64,000 nucleotides of DNA from a virus. The DNA is taken from positions 62,001 through 126,000 of the IMG/VR virus record IMGVR_UViG_3300046167_000921; one strand, given 5' to 3'. Shown piece after piece: positions 8,661-16,818 of the stretch. Each line of letters begins with the position of its first letter. Position 1 is the first letter of the stretch. Under the pieces are notes generated by a model that saw only the letters and a list, made by a program, of their open reading frames with translations, was not told the origin of the DNA and did not search any database. The position numbers and the translations under genes are program-made.

Positions 8661-9780
8661 GAAGGTCTGAGTCGCAAAGAGGGCAAGTTCCCGTGAGGTT
8701 AGACTTTAAGTCTTCAACCTCTTTTGTGATCTCAAAGATTCCTTCAACCATAGCCTCTACTTCAGAGTTTAGTGCTCTCCTCTCTTCTGCTTCTGAGAGG
8801 AGCGTGTCTTCAGGGACAGAGAGAGAGGGTATCTCAACCTGCTCAAGGGGTTCTAGCAAAGAGACAGAGGCTCTCAGCCCCCTCATGTGGTCGAGAACTT
8901 TTTGATATTTCTCGTGATCTTCGTTAGGCAGGTCGCTCGGGATTTCAGGGTAGCTCTCTAAACCTACGCCAATAACCATGATCTTGACAGACACGTCACT
9001 CCTCTTCTTCAACTGACCAATCAAGAAATCGAGTCTTTGAAAGCCGTCGAGGTTTAGCTCAGGGATATACACTTGAGAGCATTTAGATAATTCTTGTATC
9101 TCAGAGAGCCATTGGCTTCTATACCGCTCCACTTTCTCTAAAGACTCTATCTCAGCCTGTCTGTCTTGGATATCAGATTCTATCTGACCTATCTCAAGGA
9201 TAAGATCTGAAGCCTCCCCTAACCCATCAAACCCTTTCACCACACCCCTCTCAAATTCAAGATCTTCCCTCTTGAATTTTATCTTTGACTTTAGGGATTT
9301 AATATCAGAGCGAGCTAAGCCAGAAGCTTTTTCTAGGGTCTGGATCTTGTCCACATCCGAAAGAGCGGAAGAGAGAACATTTGGAGGGAGGTCTAAAAGG
9401 AATACTTGCTCGAATTGCTTCGAGACTTGTGGCCAGACCTCTTTTCCCGACACGTCTACGCCCACTACTCCAAGTTCCTTGACCTCATCTGGCACAGATG
9501 ATCCCACCTTGTCTATGAGCGTCCCGTTGACAGAGTAAGAATTGATGCCTTTGCCCTTCTTCCACTCTACGACACCATTATCATCAAAGGTGACTTTTAC
9601 GGTAGAATGCTTCTCCCCGACCCTTACATGAGAATGCCCTCTGGCATTGGAGAACACACCACATAAGGCTCTTGCACAGGCGGATTTTCCTGTGTTGTTC
9701 TGACCCGTGATGACGGTGAGTCCTTTAACCTCGAACTCAACATCTTTTAGAGATTGGTAATTTTGTATGTGGACTTTCAT
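8644..9780 (-). CDS. Rad50/SbcC N-terminal half (Walker A, coiled coil, zinc hook)
   Basis: The first 40 residues are a textbook SMC/Rad50 ATPase start: MKVHIQNYQSLKDVEFEV, then ITGQNNTGKSACARALCG (Walker A). Residues ~150-340 are coiled coil, and the protein ends with CPLC, the CxxC zinc hook of Rad50. It is only 378 residues and has no signature motif or Walker B. Those occur in a separate gene at 60739-61353, so Rad50 appears split at the hook. The likely partner nuclease is the SbcD-like protein at 16819. A promoter-containing hairpin covers the ribosome site. Confidence 0.88.
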   Translation of the reverse strand: MKVHIQNYQSLKDVEFEVKGLTVITGQNNTGKSACARALCGVFSNARGHSHVRVGEKHSTVKVTFDDNGVVEWKKGKGINSYSVNGTLIDKVGSSVPDEVKELGVVGVDVSGKEVWPQVSKQFEQVFLLDLPPNVLSSALSDVDKIQTLEKASGLARSDIKSLKSKIKFKREDLEFERGVVKGFDGLGEASDLILEIGQIESDIQDRQAEIESLEKVERYRSQWLSEIQELSKCSQVYIPELNLDGFQRLDFLIGQLKKRSDVSVKIMVIGVGLESYPEIPSDLPNEDHEKYQKVLDHMRGLRASVSLLEPLEQVEIPSLSVPEDTLLSEAEERRALNSEVEAMVEGIFEITKEVEDLKSNLTGTCPLCDSDLLKHSH

Positions 9781-9785
9781 AGAAA

Positions 9786-9820
9786 CTCCTCCTTTGTCTT
9801 ATTATACCTAGAAGGAGGAG
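9786..9820 (-). promoter_or_regulatory. 9-bp SD-sequestering hairpin with TATAATA loop
   Basis: Arms 9786-9794 and 9812-9820 are perfect 9-bp complements. The 3' arm on the minus strand is AAGGAGGAG, the ribosome site of the Rad50 N-half. The loop contains GGTATAATAAG, a strong -10-like element. The architecture matches the left-edge element and several others in the window. Confidence 0.72.
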
Positions 9821-9833
9821 ACCTCCATACAGG

Positions 9834-11018
9834 TTAGCTATCTCCGAGAATGCCACCAAAGTCATCAAGATCGCCTGCGTCGGATTCAACTTCGGCAAGT
9901 CCTCCAGATCCACCATCACGTTTGTCTGAGAGATAGGGCTTTACTTGATTGAACATCGTCGCGAGCCAGCCTTCGGGAAGGAGGTTTCGGAAACCCTCTA
10001 GACCTTGACCTTTGTACTCTTGAGCGTTTGAGGGGTCAGACCAAGAGTACCAAGCACCCGCTTTCTTAACGACGCTTGCCTTCATAGCCAATTCAAGTAT
10101 CGTTCTCTCGTTGTCTACACCGACACCTGATGTGAGATAGTAGTCTTGCTGGTGATGCACTGAGTCTGATACCTTGCACTTGTCGAGACTAGCCCTTGCA
10201 ATATTACCTTTCACAGTCTCAACGACCTTCTGTTGCATTCCATCCCAATCCTTGCCCTTGTCTTTGCCTATAACTCGGAGCATCATGCGAAGACATGAGT
10301 AGTACTTCCAAGCATTACCGCCTTGAGCGTCACGGGTAGGCCCTGACCCGAAACCACCCATACCGCCCATCTTCTCACGAAGCTGTGATATGCCGATCAC
10401 AGCGGTCTTGCTGTCTGAAATCTTCTGCTTGAAGATCGGGAGGAACTGACTCCATTTTTGAGCGAGAAGGCCGACCTGCTGTTGCCCGCCAGGATCAGCA
10501 AAGAACTTCAGAGGAACGCCCGCACCGACGCTATCAACCACGATGAGGTCAACACCAGCAGAAGCAAACTTGACCATGAGCTTCATGCCTTGCTCAAGAG
10601 TCTCAGGCTGAAGCAACATGAACCGACTCTTATCTGTGACAGGTACGCCCAATGCTTGAGCGTAACGTGGTTCAACTTCGTTCTCAAAGTCGATGTACAC
10701 GCAAGTTCCCTCTTCACAAGCAGTCGCGGCTGTTTGTAGAGCTATGGTTGTCTTACCCGACCCTGCAAGGCCATAGATGTTTGTAATCTTCCCTCTGGGG
10801 ATACCTGGACAAGGTCTCACACCTTTGGTGTTTTCTTTGCCTCCGATAAGGTAGTCGATTGCAAGGCTACCTGTTGAGATGTGAGGGATTGATTTTGTGA
10901 GACTCTCAGTGTCAAGCTCTACTAGAGCCGAACCTTTTTGATCTTTCTCGGCTTCTCCGAGTATTGCAGTTAGGTCAGGTGTCTTTTTCTTGGTTTCCGC
11001 TACCTTCTTCTTAGGCAT
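9834..11018 (-). CDS. recA: RecA-family recombinase
   Basis: A 394-residue protein with the RecA core: STGSLAIDYLIGG, Walker A GLAGSGKTT near residue 83, then VYIDFENE, a Walker B-like DLIVVDSVGAGVP and the QLREKMG loop-region motif. The C-terminus is acidic (DAGDLDDFGGILGDS), as in RecA and UvsX, where it modulates DNA binding. Strand exchange on ssDNA coated by the phage or host SSB is expected. The N-terminal ~35 residues are lysine-rich and charged. TTAAGGAG precedes the ATG. Confidence 0.93.
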   Translation of the reverse strand: MPKKKVAETKKKTPDLTAILGEAEKDQKGSALVELDTESLTKSIPHISTGSLAIDYLIGGKENTKGVRPCPGIPRGKITNIYGLAGSGKTTIALQTAATACEEGTCVYIDFENEVEPRYAQALGVPVTDKSRFMLLQPETLEQGMKLMVKFASAGVDLIVVDSVGAGVPLKFFADPGGQQQVGLLAQKWSQFLPIFKQKISDSKTAVIGISQLREKMGGMGGFGSGPTRDAQGGNAWKYYSCLRMMLRVIGKDKGKDWDGMQQKVVETVKGNIARASLDKCKVSDSVHHQQDYYLTSGVGVDNERTILELAMKASVVKKAGAWYSWSDPSNAQEYKGQGLEGFRNLLPEGWLATMFNQVKPYLSDKRDGGSGGLAEVESDAGDLDDFGGILGDS

Positions 11019-11127
11019 CTTTCTTCTCCTTAAGTTATGTGATATACACCGTTATATGATCTAGCCCATAAACCAACTTGTTTTTTCGGTAGGCTAGAGA
11101 ACTCTGTTGAAATAGAGAAGGATTACA

Positions 11128-11334
11128 ATGAGTTGTGAAATAGATGATATTATAAGAGAGATCTTAAACTCTACCCCAGACAGGTATTCGGGATTTCAGT
11201 CCTCAACGCCTCAAACAAAAAAGGTCAATGAAGTAAATATCATTGACCTTAAAGGGAAGCGTTTTAAGTTCCCTGGTAAGTTTGAGATGACAGAATCCAA
11301 CGGATCTGTCTCCTTCAAGGCGATCAAGGATTAG
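11128..11334 (+). CDS. Small unrecognised protein (68 aa)
   Basis: A short plus-strand gene with an AAGGA ribosome site, divergent from recA. Its stop overlaps the stop of the MazG-like gene by 4 nt. The sequence (MSCEIDDIIREILNSTPDRY, then KGKRFKFPGKFEMTES) is soluble with a basic middle. No family is recognised. The start context and tight fit between convergent and divergent genes support it. Confidence 0.6.
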   Translation: MSCEIDDIIREILNSTPDRYSGFQSSTPQTKKVNEVNIIDLKGKRFKFPGKFEMTESNGSVSFKAIKD

Positions 11335-11816
11335 CGGTTGTCTCCGCTACCTCCAATAACACCACGCTCTTTTCTACCTAAGAGCTTCTCCATGTTGTCT
11401 TCCGCGATCTGAGAGAGACTAAGATCCAGCTCTGCGGCTAAGCGAGCACAGTACCAGAGAACGTCACCGATCTCTGAAGCCATAGCTTGCTTCCACTCTG
11501 CGTCTGTCATCTTACTGTCGCCGTCTCGAATCCACTTCTTCATCTTGCCCGCGACCTCTCCTGCCTCAGAAGCGATACCTAATGAAAGATACTCTAAGGC
11601 TTTATTAGGAGGGTACTTCGCCGTTTCAAGAGTAGCCTCTTGGTAATCGTTGAAGGTCTCATCTGAAAAAGCCTGTGCGTCTTCAGATTCGATCCAATTT
11701 AAGATCGTAAGTTCTTGATCTTCTTCAGACATATCTGAAGTACAGACCAGCCTGTAGATATCATCACGGGTGACTGTGTAAGGTTGGCTGTCGTCTCCTC
11801 TGAGTAGATACTTCAT
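11331..11816 (-). CDS. MazG-like nucleotide pyrophosphohydrolase
   Basis: A 161-residue protein. The C-terminal ~100 residues match the all-alpha NTP-PPase fold: YLSLGIASEAGEVAGKMKKW, where the acidic residues ligate Mg, then ASEIGDVLWYCARL and ENMEKL-like helices, ending in a GRKERGV tail. The family hydrolyses (d)NTPs or (p)ppGpp-type nucleotides. Phage copies are thought to clean nucleotide pools or alter stringent signalling. The start overlaps the upstream stop (TGATG). Confidence 0.85.
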   Translation of the reverse strand: MKYLLRGDDSQPYTVTRDDIYRLVCTSDMSEEDQELTILNWIESEDAQAFSDETFNDYQEATLETAKYPPNKALEYLSLGIASEAGEVAGKMKKWIRDGDSKMTDAEWKQAMASEIGDVLWYCARLAAELDLSLSQIAEDNMEKLLGRKERGVIGGSGDNR

Positions 11817-12289
11817 CAGGGAACCCCCACGTTAGAGTCACTTGAGCCTTTATCTTTCTCTTCCTTCTTGTTTGAAGGGTACTCGACATCAGTTCTCCAA
11901 TTGCCATGTCTGCTCTCTTCTTCGGAGAAGTAGAAGACATCAGGAGTCTGCATGAAGTACTTCATCTCGCCTGTCTTCTCATCTTCTTTGCCCCCAATGA
12001 AGCAAAGAAGGTGGTCGATGAGTGCGGTACGCTGAGCTTCGTTGAGCTTGACCCAGCAATCATTACCGATGGTGAGTACGAACTGATACTCTCGCTCACC
12101 AAGCACTGAGAGAATTGCAGGTGCTTTTGCGGTTGTACCCAAGATAGGGCGATCACCCTTCCTGTTTGCCTTGTCTTTGAAGACGACAACGATGTCATCT
12201 ACGATATCGACGAGGTGAGGGTGGTGATTGGCTGTGAGATCGCGAATGATCTCGTGAGTTGAAGACGATGCTTTCCATCTTTGGCTCAT
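11816..12289 (-). CDS. Putative phage metallopeptidase-like protein, catalytic motif degraded
   Basis: The start at 12289 (MSQRWKASSSTHEI) is chosen for the GGAGGAACT site; the open frame extends upstream without a better start. The NDCWVKLNEAQRTALIDHLLC section resembles the family annotated as putative phage metallopeptidases, in which a DHExxH-type helix is usual. Here the helix reads DHLLCF without the glutamate, so peptidase activity is doubtful. The C-terminus is charged and disordered. It is translationally coupled to MazG by TGATG. Confidence 0.6.
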   Translation of the reverse strand: MSQRWKASSSTHEIIRDLTANHHPHLVDIVDDIVVVFKDKANRKGDRPILGTTAKAPAILSVLGEREYQFVLTIGNDCWVKLNEAQRTALIDHLLCFIGGKEDEKTGEMKYFMQTPDVFYFSEEESRHGNWRTDVEYPSNKKEEKDKGSSDSNVGVP

Positions 12290-12322
12290 AGTTCCTCCAT
12301 GTTTTAATGTGTTGTAAAGTGT

Positions 12323-12337
12323 GTCTCTTATAGAGTC
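12323..12337 (-). promoter_or_regulatory. Candidate promoter (GACTCTATAAGAGAC)
   Basis: On the minus strand this palindromic sequence sits about 35 bp before the start of the gene at 12289. CTCTATAAGAG resembles the cores before the genes starting at 15504, 34099 and 35247. A CTATAA core within a short inverted repeat recurs across the window, which is the main support for calling it a promoter. Confidence 0.4.
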
Positions 12338-12351
12338 TATTTTTTGCAAGA

Positions 12352-12591
12352 CTACTTTTTGTGAATTGCACTCTTGACCGAGGAAGTGAGGGTAGTCAAG
12401 AACCCTTCTAAAATAAGGAAAACTCTCAACATAAGGCTTGGCTTGACACACATATAAAACCTTATAAAAAGCTCCATCTGGTCAGGATTGAGCTTGGTTT
12501 CTTCATTAAATATGAAGGATGTGTCCCCATCTTCGTGCAGGATGATTACCACGTCATTCAGTGAAAAGCTATGTTTATTTTCGTCCATCAT
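12352..12591 (-). CDS. Small unrecognised protein (79 aa)
   Basis: Starts ATGATG overlapping the stop of the upstream 109-residue gene. The first half is polar (MMDENKHSFSLNDVVIILHE) and the second half more hydrophobic (FIRFYMCVKPSLMLRVFLIL), possibly membrane-associated. No family is recognised. Translational coupling is the main support. Confidence 0.5.
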   Translation of the reverse strand: MMDENKHSFSLNDVVIILHEDGDTSFIFNEETKLNPDQMELFIRFYMCVKPSLMLRVFLILEGFLTTLTSSVKSAIHKK

Positions 12592-12917
12592 TCACCTAAT
12601 CTGTAACTTTCCCTTATGGCATGAAGGACTCTATTCCCTGTCTCATGAAAAGGTCGATCCCCAGAGGATTTCACACACCATTGTACTTTGCCGTATATGA
12701 CGAAATGATACCACCCAGAACCCTCTTCTAAAGTAAGGAGTACCTTCATCTTTGGGTCTTCTTCATGTATGAACTCAAGCATCTTCTCAAAAGGAGATAG
12801 ATATATGAGAGAGTACCCGACCTCTGTGAGAAGATGGGTCAAGTATGCCTCATAAGAGAGATTGCCCTCATATGAGTTACACACCCTCTGGCCATTTTCA
12901 ATTCTAGACAAAGACAC
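12588..12917 (-). CDS. Small unrecognised protein (109 aa)
   Basis: Begins with GTG at 12917 behind GGGAGG. The sequence has an aromatic-rich middle (LTLEEGSGWYHFVIYGKVQW) and no recognised domain. It overlaps the next gene's start by 4 nt. A TTATAGGT promoter-like sequence lies just upstream of the ribosome site. Confidence 0.55.
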   Translation of the reverse strand: MSLSRIENGQRVCNSYEGNLSYEAYLTHLLTEVGYSLIYLSPFEKMLEFIHEEDPKMKVLLTLEEGSGWYHFVIYGKVQWCVKSSGDRPFHETGNRVLHAIRESYRLGE

Positions 12918-12963
12918 TACATTACTAAGCCTCCCTACCTATAATCCAAGTTCCATTTAAGAA

Positions 12964-13224
12964 CTATTCTTCGACTAAGTAGCCTCTCCTTTTAGCTAAC
13001 AATGCTACATGGGCAAGAGCTACGGGGTCGTGAGAGCTGACGACAATCTTGTTGTCGTTTACTAACTGAGAAGAACAGCCTGCAATAGAAGAGACAGACC
13101 TCACATACATCTCAGGGAAAGGAGATTCGTTGGCGTGGATCGTGATGTCATATTGATGTTTCATCACCTCTAGTATCCATTTGTCTACGATGTTCTTGGG
13201 TAGGATTGCCTTGTTTCCCGTCAT
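12964..13224 (-). CDS. Small unrecognised protein (86 aa)
   Basis: The ATG overlaps the stop of the sigma-like gene (CTATGA), so it is coupled to it. It begins MTGNKAILPKNIVDKWILEV and ends LLAKRRGYLVEE. No catalytic motif is seen. Operon position with transcription and clamp-loader genes hints at a regulatory role, which is speculation. Confidence 0.6.
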   Translation of the reverse strand: MTGNKAILPKNIVDKWILEVMKHQYDITIHANESPFPEMYVRSVSSIAGCSSQLVNDNKIVVSSHDPVALAHVALLAKRRGYLVEE

Positions 13225-13787
13225 AGTATAACTCTTTTTCTCGGTTCCTTATCTGAGTCGCACCTTAACAAAGTTAAGTTGTCCCCTACGGTCTTCATAG
13301 ATAAGTAAATGTCTTCAAGGCTAGGAGCTTGAGATAAGGACTCCATGCACTTCAAGAACCGATACCTGACCTTCCCTTGAGTATCTCCTAGCATTCTAGC
13401 CACATGGCTTTGACTAGAGTGCAGGTACAGATAGACCAACACGTCTATGTCTTTCTTCTCTGTAAAGAACCCAGACAGTCGGGATCTGAGTTCCTCCTCA
13501 GTATATAAAGATATTTTCAAGTAGACTTTAAGTCTGTCTATACCCCGATTAATTCTGTAGTGTATGTTAGGCTGGGTGTACCCGAAGATCTTGCCTAATA
13601 GTGCCTGACTCACCCCTTTTAAGAGATGAAGCTCTACCATATCGGCCTCAATAGGAGATATGTGGCTCATGTGGTCTAATATCTCCTGAACCTGTAATGC
13701 CTTATGGGGGGCTACAAAGCTTGCAGAAGGCAGACTGTCAAGACCTTGTCCATTAGAGAAGATCTCTTCCATTAGCTTCGCGTCCAT
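13221..13787 (-). CDS. Sigma-70 region-4-like DNA-binding protein
   Basis: The start is set at the ATG at 13787 (MDAKLMEEIFSNG); a GTG at 13796 is an alternative. Residues ~50-95 read ADMVELHLLKGVSQALLGKI followed by FGYTQPNIHYRINRGIDRLK, the pattern of sigma region 4 helix-turn-helix domains. A second HTH-like segment (HSSQSHVARMLGDTQGKVRY) follows, so the protein looks like tandem region-4 domains without an obvious region 2. It may be a phage sigma or anti-sigma-type factor directing late transcription. It sits one base after the NusG-like stop. Confidence 0.65.
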   Translation of the reverse strand: MDAKLMEEIFSNGQGLDSLPSASFVAPHKALQVQEILDHMSHISPIEADMVELHLLKGVSQALLGKIFGYTQPNIHYRINRGIDRLKVYLKISLYTEEELRSRLSGFFTEKKDIDVLVYLYLHSSQSHVARMLGDTQGKVRYRFLKCMESLSQAPSLEDIYLSMKTVGDNLTLLRCDSDKEPRKRVIL

Positions 13788-13788
13788 A

Positions 13789-14304
13789 TCACACACTCTC
13801 TACAGACAGACAGTCTGCACTTATTATTATTTCAACACTCCTCATGTCTATAAGGAGTGAGTACATCCTGAGACTGTCTTTCTCAAAGAGATCAAGGACG
13901 GTGGCTTCAAAACCCTTGAATTCGCCGTCCTTGATCGCAACCTTGTCTCCAAAATCAAACCTAGCACCTAGTTCATCAGCTCTTTTCAGCATCGAGTTGA
14001 GGTCTCTGGTACTGATAACTCCTTTTGAGATCAAACCCGTTGACTCATCTATCTGACTAACCACATTCCGAATTAGGTACGTTCTTCTAAGATCGAAGTA
14101 GTCAGAAGCACCGTACCCTGACTTGATGAAGATATAACCCTCCATCACCCAGACGGGTTTTCCTCCGTGCTTGACTATCGGTATGAAGATGTCCCCTTCT
14201 TTAAAAGGAGACACTTCAAGCAAAGACCTTTTTAAAGTGCCTTGCTCTACTGCCTCTTCACCCTTGCTGGTTATTTCTAAGATAACCCAAGACTCTGATC
14301 TCAT
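13789..14304 (-). CDS. NusG/RfaH-like transcription elongation factor
   Basis: A 171-residue protein with the NusG layout. The N-terminal NGN-like domain starts SWVILEITSKGEEAVEQGTL, includes FIPIVKHGG and VWVMEGYIFIKSGYG, and corresponds to the WY-rich NGN core. A C-terminal KOW domain contains FDFGDKVAIKDGEFKGFEAT, the diagnostic KOW glycine pattern. NusG proteins bind RNA polymerase and control pausing and termination. A phage copy suggests antitermination or host-polymerase reprogramming. It lies between dnaX and the sigma-like gene. Confidence 0.78.
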   Translation of the reverse strand: MRSESWVILEITSKGEEAVEQGTLKRSLLEVSPFKEGDIFIPIVKHGGKPVWVMEGYIFIKSGYGASDYFDLRRTYLIRNVVSQIDESTGLISKGVISTRDLNSMLKRADELGARFDFGDKVAIKDGEFKGFEATVLDLFEKDSLRMYSLLIDMRSVEIIISADCLSVESV

Positions 14305-14331
14305 ATAAGACTCACTAAGAAGTTAGATTTG

Positions 14332-15504
14332 TTAAATATCTAACTTACTTTTTACCATTGTCGCGAACTTAGACAATGAAAGAGTTCTCATTTCTTCTCG
14401 GATTTGACCTTGTGGCTCTGTGAAGGCGGGTAAAGGAGCATTATTTTTGGGTATGCCCCCCTTCTTCCATTTCAGAACACTCACTTTTAACATTGCACTT
14501 GTGGGTCTGTATGGGGCAGAGGCAAGATCATCTGCAAGGGCAAGGAGTCCATCCTGATGCAGATCCCATGCTTTCGTGAGTATGTCCTTCTTCCAAAAAG
14601 GGGGAGGTTTGCCCGAACCATACCCTATAGAGATTGACCATGTGGCTGCGGTCAGCAACCTATCATAGACAACACCAACGGGCGTGGACATCAACAAGTC
14701 TTCAAGAATGATTAGGGACTGACTCACGTCGCTAATGAGAAGCTTGCAGATTTGATCGTTACGGTCTACATGCAGATACTCACGCACTCCTTGCACTGAC
14801 ACTTTACCCTCTTTAGAGGCAACGCCTTCAATCGCCTTCAGTGCATCGCGAATGTGTCCTTCGGTAAAGTCTGCAATGAGTACAAGAGCTTCCCTCTCGC
14901 TCTCAAACCCCTCTTCAGTACACACCATTTCGAGACGGTCTGCTATCTCTTCAGAGTTAACATGCTTGATGATGAATGCAGGAGCACATCGAGACAGGAC
15001 AGTTTGTCTCATCTTTTCAGGTTCTGTTGTTGCGAATATGCAGACAAGCCTCTTATCGAAAGATCCCTTGTCATTCTCCTCCATTGGCTTGAGGAGAGCG
15101 TCAAGAGCATCCTTCGATAGCTGGTGAGCCTCATCGAACAGGTACAGTTTTTTCGACCCTGAAAAAGAGGTGTAGTTCAGGTTCTCAAGTAGCTTCTTCA
15201 CGTCAGCTTTACCTGAGTTCGTAGCCGCGTCCACTTCAATGAAGGAATCGTGACTGCCGTCTAGCATTGCTTTACAAGAGTTGCATTGGTCGCAAGGGTC
15301 TCCCTTTACAGGATTCTCACATAATAAGGCTCTTGCCATAATGCGACCGAGTGTTGTTTTCCCTGACCCGTAAGGGCCAGCGAACAAATAGGACTGCCTC
15401 CACCCAGCTTCACTTGAAATGAACCCTTTGAGGGTCTTTATCGTGTCTTTTTGACCGAGAACGTCTTCATATGTTCTCGGTCGGTATTTCGTATCTAATG
15501 ACAT
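14332..15504 (-). CDS. dnaX: Clamp-loader ATPase, DnaX (gamma/tau)-like
   Basis: A 390-residue protein matching bacterial DnaX domains I-III. It has KYRPRTYEDVLGQ, Walker A GPYGSGKTT at 43-51, four zinc cysteines at about 62, 71, 74 and 77, DEAHQLS (Walker B and sensor area) and the SRC arginine-finger motif in VLSRCAPAF. It lacks the long tau extension, so it resembles gamma. It should act with HolA (35837) and HolB (35247) to load the clamp at 59533. The upstream hairpin with an internal promoter may control it. Confidence 0.93.
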   Translation of the reverse strand: MSLDTKYRPRTYEDVLGQKDTIKTLKGFISSEAGWRQSYLFAGPYGSGKTTLGRIMARALLCENPVKGDPCDQCNSCKAMLDGSHDSFIEVDAATNSGKADVKKLLENLNYTSFSGSKKLYLFDEAHQLSKDALDALLKPMEENDKGSFDKRLVCIFATTEPEKMRQTVLSRCAPAFIIKHVNSEEIADRLEMVCTEEGFESEREALVLIADFTEGHIRDALKAIEGVASKEGKVSVQGVREYLHVDRNDQICKLLISDVSQSLIILEDLLMSTPVGVVYDRLLTAATWSISIGYGSGKPPPFWKKDILTKAWDLHQDGLLALADDLASAPYRPTSAMLKVSVLKWKKGGIPKNNAPLPAFTEPQGQIREEMRTLSLSKFATMVKSKLDI

Positions 15505-15508
15505 ACAT

Positions 15509-15540
15509 ATCTCCTTTCATTCTTTTATAGAATCGGAGAT
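15509..15540 (-). promoter_or_regulatory. Nested SD-sequestering hairpin with TATAAAA loop
   Basis: Arms 15509-15514 and 15535-15540 pair ATCTCC with GGAGAT, the ribosome site of dnaX. Inside, 15519-15523 and 15529-15533 pair ATTCT with AGAAT. Between them lies TTCTATAAAAG. The structure begins directly after the stop of the upstream zinc-protein gene, so read-through RNA would fold over the dnaX ribosome site. Confidence 0.6.
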
Positions 15541-15879
15541 TTAACGCCTCCTCTTTCTTTTAGGATTGCGAGCTTCGTAGTCTACCCTAGCCTTTTGCTT
15601 CCTGCACTTGTCGGAGCAGTATTTTTTTCTATCAGACGCTACCTTGTTAGAACAGCCATAATTCTCGCAAGAGCGGGTTGACTCAATTATTACAACTTCA
15701 TGTCTGACTTCTTCTCTTCTCCCTGGACAATTGTGATACCAGCATTGGGTTTTCTCTTCTTTGAAGCCATACGAATTGAGTTGAGTACGACATCTCCACC
15801 TCCGCACCTCCAACCCATCTTCGTACCATAACACATTGCACTTACTTTTCCTGAGAGGCGTTACTTCTATCTCATCCAT
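15541..15879 (-). CDS. Cysteine-rich zinc-finger-like protein
   Basis: A 112-residue, highly basic protein. The C-terminus contains SCENYGCSNKVASDRKKYCS followed by DKC, a CxxxxC...CxxxC zinc-binding pattern, then an arginine- and lysine-rich tail (NPKRKRRR) suited to nucleic-acid binding. Further cysteines at the N-terminus (CNVLWY, CWYHNCPG) may form a second site. It lies upstream of dnaX and diverges from thyX. Specific function unknown. Confidence 0.65.
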   Translation of the reverse strand: MDEIEVTPLRKSKCNVLWYEDGLEVRRWRCRTQLNSYGFKEEKTQCWYHNCPGRREEVRHEVVIIESTRSCENYGCSNKVASDRKKYCSDKCRKQKARVDYEARNPKRKRRR

Positions 15880-16002
15880 TTAAAAAAACCTTATCCACCT
15901 AGTTGTTTCTGTAGAGGTGTTATACCAGCCTCAAAAAAATGTCTTTCAAATATGTCATTGGGGGTATAAGTAACCACAATCAAGAAAGGGAGCATACTAA
16001 AG

Positions 16003-16737
16003 ATGAGTACGGATTTTCAAGACCGAAGAGTAGACATTTACAACGACGGTGTTGGCGGGGTCGCCCTGATTCAACACATGGGAGATGACCTCACAGTCGT
16101 TAACGCGGCTAGAGCCTCTCTAGACAAAGTGAGCACCGAGTGGTCTGAAAGAGAGGCAAGGCTCTCCAGCTTTCTTGTGAGAGAGGGTCACACATCAACA
16201 GTCGAACACAACGTCATCACTTTTTGGATCAAAGTGCCGATGTTCGTCGCAAGGCAACAGATGAGACACAGGACATTCTCCTACAATGAGATCTCAAGAA
16301 GGTACACCTCAGAGAACCTTGAGTTCTACTTTCCAAAAGAGATGAGGATGCAGGATACTAAGAACCGTCAGACGAGTCTTGATGAGACGTTCAATCCCGT
16401 GATTGAGTTCGAGCCTTCCCTCAAAGTGGATTCCTCTTCTGCAATCAAGAACCACACCGCTGACGCCGTGATACTCTATAATAAGATGATTGATCAAGGT
16501 GTAGCCCGAGAGCAAGCGAGGATGGTCTTACCTCAGAACATATACACAACTTATTGGGCTACGGGATCTCTTCACAATTGGGTGAACAGCTTCATTGCGA
16601 AGAGAGACCATGAAGATGCACAATGGGAGATCAAGCTCTTGGCCAGAGAGATCAGTAGGCAGATACAATCAATATGGCCTAAATCACATGAGAACTTTGT
16701 TAAGCATGGGAAGATCCCCGCAGTACAAGAGGGTTGA
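16003..16737 (+). CDS. thyX: Flavin-dependent thymidylate synthase ThyX
   Basis: A 244-residue protein with the ThyX signature RHRTFSYNEISRRY at 88-101 (RHRxxSxNExSxRY) and the REQARMVLPQNIYTT segment that binds dUMP and FAD. It makes dTMP from dUMP using methylene-tetrahydrofolate and NAD(P)H without DHFR. With NrdA/B and dNK it supplies thymidine nucleotides for phage DNA. GGGAG is upstream. A TATAAG promoter-like element lies 40 bp before the start. Confidence 0.95.
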   Translation: MSTDFQDRRVDIYNDGVGGVALIQHMGDDLTVVNAARASLDKVSTEWSEREARLSSFLVREGHTSTVEHNVITFWIKVPMFVARQQMRHRTFSYNEISRRYTSENLEFYFPKEMRMQDTKNRQTSLDETFNPVIEFEPSLKVDSSSAIKNHTADAVILYNKMIDQGVAREQARMVLPQNIYTTYWATGSLHNWVNSFIAKRDHEDAQWEIKLLAREISRQIQSIWPKSHENFVKHGKIPAVQEG

Positions 16738-16759
16738 ATTCCCCCCTTTTATACCTCCC

Positions 16760-16805
16760 CCTCTTCCTGTATCATATAAACAAATAATGCAAACACAGAA
16801 AGAGG
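16760..16805 (+). promoter_or_regulatory. Imperfect SD-sequestering hairpin with TATAAA loop
   Basis: Arms 16760-16770 and 16795-16805 pair 10 of 11 bases (one C-A mismatch). The 3' arm overlaps the AGAGGAG ribosome site of the SbcD-like gene. The loop contains CATATAAACAAAT. It matches the architecture seen before the genes starting at 9780, 39284, 56741 and 63080, on the opposite strand from most of them. Confidence 0.55.
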
Positions 16806-16818
16806 AGAAGCCACCAAG

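Noticed and set aside
11816-12289. Active zinc metallopeptidase
   Set aside because: The helix that should carry HExxH reads DHLLCF, lacking the catalytic glutamate. Family resemblance is kept in the annotation, but activity is not claimed.
12689-12891. Toxin-antitoxin module in the small-gene cluster 12352-13224
   Set aside because: The three small proteins are coupled and adjacent, but none shows toxin or antitoxin motifs, and size alone is not evidence.
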